The translations under genes were made by a program, and so were the position numbers. Of a stretch of 5,173 bases of DNA, positions 1 to 5,173 are shown piece after piece. Within the stretch, counting starts at the first letter, position 1. Each line of letters opens with the position of its first letter. Source of the stretch: an uncultured Mucilaginibacter sp. (lineage in GTDB: Bacteria; Bacteroidota; Bacteroidia; Sphingobacteriales; Sphingobacteriaceae); assembly GCA_946479225.1 (NCBI GenBank), contig CAMLFI010000231.1, forward strand, positions 1 through 5,173. Reading direction: 5' to 3'. The notes below the pieces were generated by a model. It saw only the letters and a program-made list of their open reading frames with translations. It ran no database searches and was not told where the DNA came from.

Positions 1-669
1 ATCAGTAAAGGGGGCTACAGCAGCCATATTGTGGTTAGGGAACACTTTGTATTAAATATATCAGACAAGCTGCCTTTAGCCAACGTAGCGCCATTATTAT
101 GTGCCGGGATAACAACCTACTCGCCTATGAAACGTTGGGGCGTTAAAGCGGGCCATAAGGTGGCAGTTGTGGGTTTAGGGGGATTGGGACACATGGCGGT
201 TAAACTGGCTGCATCTTTTGGCGCCGAAGTTACCATGCTAAGCCGGACTGAAAGTAAAAGACAGGATGCTGCTGAGCTGGGTGCCAAACATTTTGTATTA
301 ACTACTGATAAAGCCCAGATGGCCGCAGTAGCCAGAACGTTCCACTTTATTATTGATACCGTATCTGCTGATCACGACTATAACGGATATCTAAACCTGC
401 TAAAATCTGATGGGGTGATGATATGCGTTGGCGCGCCGGCAAAACCTATACCTGTTTCGGTGTTCCCGCTGCTGATGGAAAGACGCAGCCTGGTGGGATC
501 ATTAGTAGGGGGTTTAAAAGAAACCCAGGAGATGCTGGATTACTGCGCGGAGCATAACATTGTATCGGATGTTGAACTGATAAACATGGACCAGATAAAT
601 GAAGCCTATGAGCGTATTTTAGCCGCTGACGTTAAATACCGCTTTGTTATTGATATGACTACGTTATAA
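1..669 (+). CDS. Zinc-dependent alcohol dehydrogenase, YahK/CAD type (5' end cut off)
   Basis: This is a medium-chain dehydrogenase/reductase that should interconvert aldehydes and alcohols with NAD(P)H in the cytoplasm. The frame is open from base 1, so the GTG at 31 is an internal valine and not the start. About 222 residues are visible, against roughly 350 in the family, so the N-terminal structural-zinc cysteines and the GHE motif lie outside the window. The visible part begins with GGYSSHIVV, then PLLCAGITTY with the catalytic-zinc cysteine at bases 100-102. The Rossmann loop GLGGLGHM follows (from base 172), and the end is the family-typical QINEAYERIL and DVKYRFVID. From memory it is close to E. 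coli YahK along its whole visible length. The second beta strand is followed by SRTESKR, whose basic residues suggest NADPH preference (inference). The natural substrate cannot be told. The gene ends 6 bases before the stop of the convergent kinase gene, with no clear terminator between them. Confidence 0.93.
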   Translation: MSKGGYSSHIVVREHFVLNISDKLPLANVAPLLCAGITTYSPMKRWGVKAGHKVAVVGLGGLGHMAVKLAASFGAEVTMLSRTESKRQDAAELGAKHFVLTTDKAQMAAVARTFHFIIDTVSADHDYNGYLNLLKSDGVMICVGAPAKPIPVSVFPLLMERRSLVGSLVGGLKETQEMLDYCAEHNIVSDVELINMDQINEAYERILAADVKYRFVIDMTTL

Positions 670-675
670 ATAGAA

Positions 676-2205
676 TTATACCACCATGCCCCTTGCGTAA
701 AACGCTATCTTTCGGTACAGTTCATCAGGATTAAAGGGCTTGCTTATATAATCGTTCATCCCAACAATAAAGGCCTGGTCTTTAATATCCAGCATGGCCG
801 ATGCTGTAAGCGCTACAATAGGCAGTTTCCTATACCTTTCATCAGGCAGATTGCGGATAGCGGTTGTGGCCTGATAACCGTCCATTTCGGGCATTTGAAG
901 ATCCATTAAAACCATATCATAGTTGCCATTTTGAACCAGAGTAAGCGCTATTTCTCCGTTTTCGGCAACATCACACTCAATATCCCACAACTTCATATAT
1001 TGCTTAGCCAGTATTACGTTTATCTGGTTGTCTTCGGCAATAAGCAGCTTAACGCCTTTAAGGCTCTTGGTTTCAACTATATGCTCCTTGTTTTTATTAT
1101 CAGCAAAGTTTTTTTCGCTGTTTTTCAAATCAAGACTAAAGTAGAAGGTAGAACCCTTGCCTAACACGCTTTTAACTTTAATTTGGCTTCCCATTAGCTC
1201 CAGCAGGCGCTTGGTAATGGTTAGGCCCAAACCTGTGCCGCCAAACTTGCGCGTAGTGGTTGAGCTGGCTTGTGTAAAGCTTTCAAATATATGCCCAATT
1301 TTATCATCCTCAATACCAATACCGGTATCAGTTATCTCAAAATCAATAGTAGTAATGGTTTCTGTTTTTTTAGTAAGCGATGCCGTAATAGTTACCTTAC
1401 CTTCTTTGGTAAATTTAACCGCGTTGCTTATCAGGTTGGTAAGTATCTGCCCAAGCCTTACCGGATCACCCTTAATTGCACCGGGCAGTTCATCGTCTAT
1501 AAACAGCTTTATCTGGATATGTTTCTCTGCAGCCTTTTGCAGCAGGGCCAGTCTGATATTGCTGATCAGCTCTTTTAAATTAAAATCAGCTTCTTCAAAC
1601 TCTATCCTTCCGGCTTCTATCTTACTAAAATCTAAAATATCATTTATCAGCACCAAAAGGTTTTCTGCCGAGAACTTAAGCATTTTTATGTATTCCATCT
1701 GATCCTCGCGCGGATCCATCTGTTGCAGCAAATGCGTAAAGCCAATAACCGCGTTCATGGGCGTCCGTATCTCGTGGCTCATGGTCGATAGGAATTGCGC
1801 CTTGGTCATAGCAGCTTTTTCGGCAATATCTTTTGATGCTATCAGCTGTGCTTCCAGCTCCTTTGCCTTTTCTATCTGTATTTGTAAAAATTTGATAATG
1901 GTTATCAGATCGTCGTCAGACTGGTCAACAGCCGCAATAGCATCAGGAGTAAGCGCGCTTATGGCTTTTTTTATCTCGGATATAGACTTCTGTTTTATCT
2001 CATTTTCTGTCAACAAAAAACTGTTAACCTCCTGGTACTCGCGCTCACTAACCGTAAATGCATGTTCTGACAGTTTTTTTGATTTCTCAAACGAGTTGTA
2101 TGAGTTACTAACGCTTTCCAGGAAACTTTGCATAGTTCCACTATCCAGATCACAGTTGGGCAAAAACTTCTTTATCTGCTTGTTTAAAATGCTATGATAT
2201 TCCAT
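676..2205 (-). CDS. Soluble hybrid histidine kinase with C-terminal receiver domain
   Basis: This 509-residue protein should autophosphorylate on histidine and pass the phosphate to its own receiver domain. Residues 1-135 are helical and charged with no recognised sensor domain; a coiled-coil stretch (about 105-135) leads into the catalytic core. The HisKA H-box is STMSHEIRTPMN with His144. The ATPase domain shows the N-box around residues 253-266 (NLISNAVKFT), the G1 box DTGIGI (293-298), the F-box IFESFTQ (306-312) and the G2 box GGTGLGL (322-328). The receiver (about 384-505) has the acidic pair E391/D392, phospho-acceptor D435 in LMDLQMPEMDG, T467 and K489-P490. No signal peptide or membrane segment is visible, so it should be cytosolic. 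It starts 33 bases after the FIST gene and is probably cotranscribed with it. The ATG at 2205 is the first good start and has no Shine-Dalgarno site, which is usual for Bacteroidota. No HPt or output domain follows, so a separate downstream partner is expected. The stimulus is unknown. Confidence 0.95.
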   Translation of the reverse strand: MEYHSILNKQIKKFLPNCDLDSGTMQSFLESVSNSYNSFEKSKKLSEHAFTVSEREYQEVNSFLLTENEIKQKSISEIKKAISALTPDAIAAVDQSDDDLITIIKFLQIQIEKAKELEAQLIASKDIAEKAAMTKAQFLSTMSHEIRTPMNAVIGFTHLLQQMDPREDQMEYIKMLKFSAENLLVLINDILDFSKIEAGRIEFEEADFNLKELISNIRLALLQKAAEKHIQIKLFIDDELPGAIKGDPVRLGQILTNLISNAVKFTKEGKVTITASLTKKTETITTIDFEITDTGIGIEDDKIGHIFESFTQASSTTTRKFGGTGLGLTITKRLLELMGSQIKVKSVLGKGSTFYFSLDLKNSEKNFADNKNKEHIVETKSLKGVKLLIAEDNQINVILAKQYMKLWDIECDVAENGEIALTLVQNGNYDMVLMDLQMPEMDGYQATTAIRNLPDERYRKLPIVALTASAMLDIKDQAFIVGMNDYISKPFNPDELYRKIAFYARGMVV

Positions 2206-2238
2206 TCAGCGGTTTTCAGTCAATAAATTAGATCATTG

Positions 2239-3375
2239 TTAAACTTCTGTAAATGTGGTAACTGTCATGGTTTGGTTATGCAACTCGCACTGCACACTTT
2301 CACTAAACGGCGAAATTTCGCCATAACTGTAAAACCCGGTAATGGTAGCTTTTTCTCCTAAAATTTCTTTGGCTGCTTCCAGTTCCTCGTAAGTCCTGTC
2401 TTGCAATATTAGTTTACGGCCAACGCAGCTTACCAGCAATGCAAGTTCGGGCTTGCCGTTTTCAATATCCGCAAAAGCATTGCTTGCCGCGGTTGACGAA
2501 GCTTCTATTATTTTATCAAAATTGGCTTTCATTAGCCTAACCCTGCTACCTTCCGGCAAATTACCCGCAAACGTCATCGATTTTTGTTCTTCATCAATGC
2601 TTAAAATGGTTCTCACCACATTCTTTTCGTCGCCGTTCATTCTTAACGACAAAGGGAACAACAACGCAGAACCCGGTAGTTCCTCCACATAATCGCCCAG
2701 GTATTTTTTATACAGGTCAAGCGCGTTATCGCCATCAATTTCAAAAAGAATGTTTTTGTTTGATTTAGTTATGGTACGCTCCGGCCCAAACTCATCCCAG
2801 CCGCCAACAGAACCATGACCTACTTTAATGCTTTTACCGTAAAAGCCCACAGCAATTACATTGCCCTGTGATGGTACCTGATTTAAGCCTGTATATGTTT
2901 TTTCAAACCGGGCAGCATCGCCGGCTAAACCGCCGGTAACGGGTACGTTGTGCTTGTTGTCTTTATTTAAGCCGCTCACTAACTCGCTGCCGTTAATAAA
3001 AGTACCGTCTGATATGATGAACACACAGCTCAGGCCATCAGCCGATAGCTTGTCCATTAAAAAAACACCTGTATCAAAGCTATTGGCATGGTGCTTAATA
3101 TTTGTTTTAACGGAGCGTACAGTAGTTTTCTCAAACTCAATAGCAGTTACTACAGCGCTATCATCATAAACAGCATCGTCTAATATCTCGCCGGCCGTTG
3201 AAGAAAACACGACATCTGCTTTTGGATAAAGTGATCGTAAATGATTAAAAACCTCAGGCTTTACTATCGTGTCAGACGATCCAAACACTAAAACCAACTG
3301 ACATTTTTCAGCATCCAGGTCAGAAGGAAAATCCTTCCAGCTGTTGCCAACAAAGTGATGCTGTCTTGTTTTCAT
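2239..3375 (-). CDS. FIST domain protein, probable small-ligand sensor
   Basis: This 378-residue protein carries the FIST_N (about 27-215) and FIST_C (about 216-360) regions of the 'F-box and intracellular signal transduction' family. That family was proposed from genome comparisons to bind small ligands, perhaps amino acids, and is often found with signalling proteins. Recognisable landmarks are STAGEI (59-64), ISDGTFINGSEL (121-132), GGLAGDAARFEKTY (148-161), VSCVGRK (315-321), GFYSYGEISPF (347-357) and the terminal CELHNQTMTVTTF (363-375). The length is normal for a complete stand-alone FIST protein. No signal peptide or membrane segment is visible, so a cytosolic location is likely. It is the first gene of a probable two-gene operon with the hybrid kinase 33 bases downstream, which lacks a sensor domain of its own. 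The inferred role is to deliver a ligand signal to that kinase. The family call is firm; ligand and partner are inference. Confidence 0.93.
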   Translation of the reverse strand: MKTRQHHFVGNSWKDFPSDLDAEKCQLVLVFGSSDTIVKPEVFNHLRSLYPKADVVFSSTAGEILDDAVYDDSAVVTAIEFEKTTVRSVKTNIKHHANSFDTGVFLMDKLSADGLSCVFIISDGTFINGSELVSGLNKDNKHNVPVTGGLAGDAARFEKTYTGLNQVPSQGNVIAVGFYGKSIKVGHGSVGGWDEFGPERTITKSNKNILFEIDGDNALDLYKKYLGDYVEELPGSALLFPLSLRMNGDEKNVVRTILSIDEEQKSMTFAGNLPEGSRVRLMKANFDKIIEASSTAASNAFADIENGKPELALLVSCVGRKLILQDRTYEELEAAKEILGEKATITGFYSYGEISPFSESVQCELHNQTMTVTTFTEV

Positions 3376-3427
3376 TGCTTTAAGCGGGTAAAAACAGTTT
3401 AAGTTTAATAGAGGGTTGTTAAATCTA

Positions 3428-3458
3428 CAAAATATTAAATTAAAATGCGGTTAACAAA
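3428..3458 (-). promoter_or_regulatory. Candidate promoter of the FIST-kinase operon
   Basis: Read on the minus strand, TTTG (3458-3455) is followed after 19 bases by ATATTTTG (3435-3428). The spacing fits Bacteroidota promoters, and the -7 element matches the TTTG half of TAnnTTTG but not the initial TA. Transcription would start around 3420, giving a leader of about 45 bases before ATG 3375. The region is AT-rich, so a chance match is possible. Confidence 0.3.
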
Positions 3459-3608
3459 AAACCATTTACCCCGGCCCTCCTACTGTATTTTTAACCGTAA
3501 TGGTATACGCAACCTCTTAATGGAATGTTGTTTAAACATAATTTTTTTTGAAAAACGAGAAAGCATTAAGCGTATAAGAGAAGCGCGACCCAGGTAGCAA
3601 AGCGGGAT

Positions 3609-3626
3609 GGGTAAACCAATCTACCC
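3609..3626 (-). terminator. Weak hairpin just after the response regulator stop
   Basis: Immediately after the stop codon, the minus strand reads GGGTA, eight bases, then TACCC: a five-pair stem with an eight-base loop. No run of U follows it, so it is not a canonical intrinsic terminator. It could slow transcription or protect a 3' end. The position is right but the structure is weak. Confidence 0.2.
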
Positions 3627-3998
3627 TTACTCTTTCACATGCGTTTTAACCAGTGCCAAAAGCTCTTCCAGATCAAAAGGTTTGTGCAGGTAACCGTCGG
3701 CAAGGCCTGCCTCGGCTATTTCTTTTATATTGCTAACCGCTGATATCATGATCACCGGGATGTGGCTTGTAGCCGGGTCGGTTTTAAGTTCACGGCTTAT
3801 TTGCTGTCCGTTGGCGTCGCTTTTCCACTCGGTAAGCCAATTATCCAACAACACCATATCCGGCGCTATCTGGTTGAACGATTTAAGTATTTTGGAATCT
3901 TCGGAAGTTGTAACGTCATAGCCTTCTTCTTCCAGCGCTAACTGAATAGAATCTCTGATGTCTTTATCATCCTCAATAACTAAAATTTTCTTCGCCAT
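3627..3998 (-). CDS. Single-domain response regulator (CheY-like receiver only)
   Basis: This 123-residue protein is a receiver domain with no output domain, so it probably acts by protein contact or as a phosphate carrier in a phosphorelay. It begins ILVIEDDKDIRDS, giving the acidic pocket (E9, D10, D11), and has phospho-acceptor D52 in MVLLDNWL. The switch residue is S86 in VIMISAVS, and the conserved lysine-proline is K106-P107 in YLHKPFD. The loop after D52 is unusual: D52 to the conserved glycine G64 spans about four residues more than in typical receivers, and the usual proline is missing. It lies 94 bases downstream of tdk and 251 bases upstream of the FIST gene on the same strand. It could read out from tdk transcription or use a promoter in the 94-base gap. 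Its kinase is unknown; the hybrid kinase two genes downstream is a candidate by proximity only. Confidence 0.93.
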   Translation of the reverse strand: MAKKILVIEDDKDIRDSIQLALEEEGYDVTTSEDSKILKSFNQIAPDMVLLDNWLTEWKSDANGQQISRELKTDPATSHIPVIMISAVSNIKEIAEAGLADGYLHKPFDLEELLALVKTHVKE

Positions 3999-4006
3999 AG
4001 TTACGC

Positions 4007-4034
4007 ATAATACGCGTTTGCTTCAGGTTGTCAA
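4007..4034 (-). promoter_or_regulatory. Candidate sigma-70-like promoter abutting the response regulator start
   Basis: On the minus strand TTGACA (4034-4029) is followed after 16 bases by TATTAT (4012-4007), a good match to the proteobacterial sigma-70 pattern. Transcription would begin at about 4001-3999, almost on the ATG at 3998, so the mRNA would be leaderless or nearly so. Bacteroidota primary sigma normally prefers a different -7 element, so the match may be chance. An alternative weak element, TAGCTTTC (4088-4081), matches TAnnTTTG except at the last base. Confidence 0.2.
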
Positions 4035-4092
4035 CGGTATTAAACAGATAACCTTTTTTGGCAGAAAATTGTTTTTGAAAGAAAGCTAAAAT

Positions 4093-4671
4093 TTAGCCCT
4101 TGCCATTATAGCAAACACGGCACCGGGGCTCGTAGCTCTCCTTTTCGCCAAGCAACACTCTTTCCCTACCGGGCACCAGCCTATACGAGTAAAGCGCCGG
4201 ATTGCCGCATTTAACGCATACCGCATGCACTTTGGTTACCGACTCGGCAATGGACATCAGCACAGGCATAGGGCCAAAGGGGCGGCCCTTAAAATCCATA
4301 TCTAAACCTGCCACTATCACTCTTATGCCCCTGTTGGCCAGGGTAAGGCATACCTCGGGCAGGGTAGCATCAAAAAACTGTGCCTCGTCTATACCAACCA
4401 CCTGGGCGTGACCAACCATCAGCAACATTTTTTCGGGCTTATCAATAGGCGTTGACGCGGCAGCTACCGCATTGTGCGATACCACATCATTCTCGTCATA
4501 ACGCACATCCAGCTTCGGTTTAAATACTTTAACGCTCAGCCGGGCATAACGCGCACGATTTATACGGCGGATGAGCTCTTCCGTCTTTCCGGAAAACATA
4601 GAGCCGCATATCACCTCTATACCCCCTCCGGATTCGTTCTTCCTGCTAAAAATTTCGTCGCTAAGCTGCAT
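4093..4671 (-). CDS. tdk: Thymidine kinase (TK1-like)
   Basis: This enzyme phosphorylates thymidine to dTMP with ATP in the pyrimidine salvage pathway. The 192 residues cover a full TK1-type protein. The P-loop is GSMFSGKTEELIRR (from residue 23), the Walker B-like segment is VVGIDEAQFF (91-100) with E96 as the probable catalytic base, and GLDMDFKGRPFGPMP follows (122-136). Four cysteines, C152/C155 (CVKC) and C184/C187 (CRVC), form the expected structural zinc site and frame the substrate lasso loop. From memory it resembles the Bacteroides/Sphingobacteria form closely, including the start (IEVICGSMFSGKTEELIRR). The zinc site is complete here, whereas my recollection is that some Bacteroides forms have lost one cysteine. 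The start at 4671 leaves a short disordered leader before the fold, as in relatives. It is divergent from the acidic-protein gene, with 72 bases between the starts. I see no clear promoter on this strand. Confidence 0.97.
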   Translation of the reverse strand: MQLSDEIFSRKNESGGGIEVICGSMFSGKTEELIRRINRARYARLSVKVFKPKLDVRYDENDVVSHNAVAAASTPIDKPEKMLLMVGHAQVVGIDEAQFFDATLPEVCLTLANRGIRVIVAGLDMDFKGRPFGPMPVLMSIAESVTKVHAVCVKCGNPALYSYRLVPGRERVLLGEKESYEPRCRVCYNGKG

Positions 4672-4711
4672 TCACGTGGTTTGTAGAGGCCTAATATCAG
4701 AATTTAATGCT

Positions 4712-4719
4712 TAATTTTG
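4712..4719 (+). promoter_or_regulatory. Candidate Bacteroidota -7 promoter element for the acidic-protein gene
   Basis: TAATTTTG matches the Bacteroidota primary-sigma -7 consensus TAnnTTTG at every fixed position. Transcription would start near 4725, giving a leader of about 19 bases before ATG 4744. No TTG lies at the usual distance upstream; the nearest TTTG (4680-4683) is 28 bases away, which is too far. The element is well placed but only half of a full promoter. Confidence 0.45.
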
Positions 4720-4743
4720 ATAGCATTTTCCAGAATACATGTT

Positions 4744-5173
4744 ATGAGGCAAAAGGAAGTATTTAATAAAATAGGACTAATATTAAAAGAGCTTAACGAC
4801 CAGTACAAATACCTTGAGGCTAACCCTGACGACATGAACAGCCTTGAGCTGGAGCTTTTTGTAGCCAACGCCCACTTTTTGGCGGACCATGCCGAGATTG
4901 TAAAAAAAATAAATTTACAATTAAGTACCCAAAAGGCTGCTTTACCTGCCCCGAAAGAAGAGCCTAAAAGCGAAGAAAAATATTTTGAACCCGTGGTGCG
5001 GCAACCTGCAAAGTTACAGGATGCAGCAAACGATTCGTCTGAAGAGCCTCCTCTTATTAACTTTGAAATTTCGCCTGCGGCGGATGAGGAAGAGCCGGAA
5101 ATTATAAGACATGAACTTGATGTTGAAGAAATACCCGACTGGGACGAAGAAGAAGCAGAGATTGAAGATGAAC
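4744..5173 (+). CDS. Unrecognised protein with helical N-terminus and highly acidic tail (3' end cut off)
   Basis: The reading frame opens at ATG 4744 and is still open at the window edge: 143 whole codons plus one base. I do not recognise a named family. Residues 1-62 look like an alpha-helical domain (MRQKEVFNKIGLILKELNDQ, then a segment with LELELFVANAHFLADHAEIV). From about residue 64 the composition changes to a proline- and glutamate-rich linker. From about 98 it is strongly acidic, with runs such as DEEEPE and WDEEEAEIED, and probably disordered. No membrane segment or signal peptide is visible. It may be a Bacteroidota-specific conserved hypothetical, but that is only an impression. 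An exact TAATTTTG promoter element lies 25 bases before the start, supporting expression. An ATG at 4739 is out of frame and meets a stop after two codons, so 4744 is the chosen start. The divergent neighbour is tdk, with no known functional link. Confidence 0.8.
   Translation, partial: MRQKEVFNKIGLILKELNDQYKYLEANPDDMNSLELELFVANAHFLADHAEIVKKINLQLSTQKAALPAPKEEPKSEEKYFEPVVRQPAKLQDAANDSSEEPPLINFEISPAADEEEPEIIRHELDVEEIPDWDEEEAEIEDE

Larger units (their letters stand above)
3376..3626. other. 251-base intergenic control region between the response regulator and the FIST gene
   Basis: No recognisable gene lies here. The region is AT-rich and holds the candidate FIST promoter (3428-3458), the hairpin after the response regulator (3609-3626), a perfect 10-base palindrome TGTTTAAACA (3529-3538) and a T8 run (3542-3549). 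An imperfect 15-base direct repeat (3377-3391 and 3563-3577, 12 of 15 identical) is present, with one copy ending one base from the FIST start codon. Two short open frames exist, 3445-3597 on plus (50 codons) and 3480-3566 on minus (28 codons). Neither resembles a known protein, and they overlap each other, so at most one is likely to be real. Confidence 0.5.

Noticed and set aside
31..33. GTG at 31 as the start of the dehydrogenase
   Set aside because: The frame is open to base 1 and the upstream residues (GGYSSHI) match the conserved family sequence, so the gene is truncated by the window and GTG is an internal valine.
1157..1702. 181-codon plus-strand open frame inside the kinase gene
   Set aside because: It is exactly antisense to the conserved HisKA and ATPase motifs of the kinase, gives a low-complexity serine/leucine/isoleucine translation, and has no promoter or start context. 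It is a shadow of the real gene.
1757..2197. 146-codon plus-strand open frame opposite the kinase N-terminus
   Set aside because: Antisense to a real coding region, with a serine- and cysteine-rich translation that looks like mirrored codon bias and no recognisable domain.
3463..3482. AGGAGG-like sequence on the minus strand followed by a four-codon frame (MVFC, ATG at 3465)
   Set aside because: It looks like a Shine-Dalgarno site with a leader peptide, but Bacteroidota make little use of such sites. It also lies upstream of the likely FIST promoter, and the frame is too short to judge.
4085..4097. Palindrome GCTAAAATTTAGC overlapping the tdk stop codon, considered as a terminator
   Set aside because: As RNA only about four pairs can form around a usable loop, it is AU-rich, and the following T-tract is interrupted. 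Too weak to call.
676..4671. A defence or mobile-element system
   Set aside because: No nuclease, integrase, transposase, toxin, reverse transcriptase or CRISPR-like repeat is visible; all genes are signalling or metabolic and base use is even across them.
4673..4678. CACGTG palindrome just before the tdk start
   Set aside because: A six-base palindrome is frequent by chance and no bacterial regulator for it is implied here.

Overview
The window looks like a chromosomal segment of a Bacteroidota bacterium, most likely in the Sphingobacteriaceae (Mucilaginibacter/Pedobacter-like). This is inferred from the Bacteroides-type thymidine kinase sequence, the absence of convincing Shine-Dalgarno sites, moderate AT-richness, and a match to the phylum's promoter element TAnnTTTG. 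No database search was possible, so the genus is a guess.

Layout, left to right. Bases 1-669 (+) hold the C-terminal two thirds of a zinc-dependent YahK/CAD-type alcohol dehydrogenase, cut by the window edge. It runs tail-to-tail, with only 6 bases between the stop codons, into a minus-strand pair: a 378-residue FIST-domain protein (2239-3375) followed 33 bases later by a 509-residue soluble hybrid histidine kinase (676-2205). A 251-base AT-rich gap (3376-3626) separates the pair from a single-domain response regulator (3627-3998). Next, still on the minus strand, is thymidine kinase tdk (4093-4671). A divergent gene starts at 4744 (+), encodes an unrecognised protein with a helical head and a very acidic tail, and runs off the right edge.

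How the genes may work together. The kinase has no transmembrane segment and no recognisable sensor domain, and it lies directly downstream of a FIST protein, a family proposed to sense small ligands. The simplest reading is a two-protein cytosolic sensor in which FIST controls the kinase. The kinase's own receiver domain and the nearby stand-alone receiver could belong to one phosphorelay, but no HPt protein is present in the window to link them. Thymidine kinase, the dehydrogenase and the acidic protein have no evident link to this signalling module.

I see no tRNA, rRNA, CRISPR array, insertion sequence, phage gene or recognisable defence system. The most interesting parts are the split FIST/kinase sensor, the kinase's uncharacterised N-terminal helical region, the altered phosphorylation-site loop of the small response regulator, and the control region between the receiver and the FIST gene.
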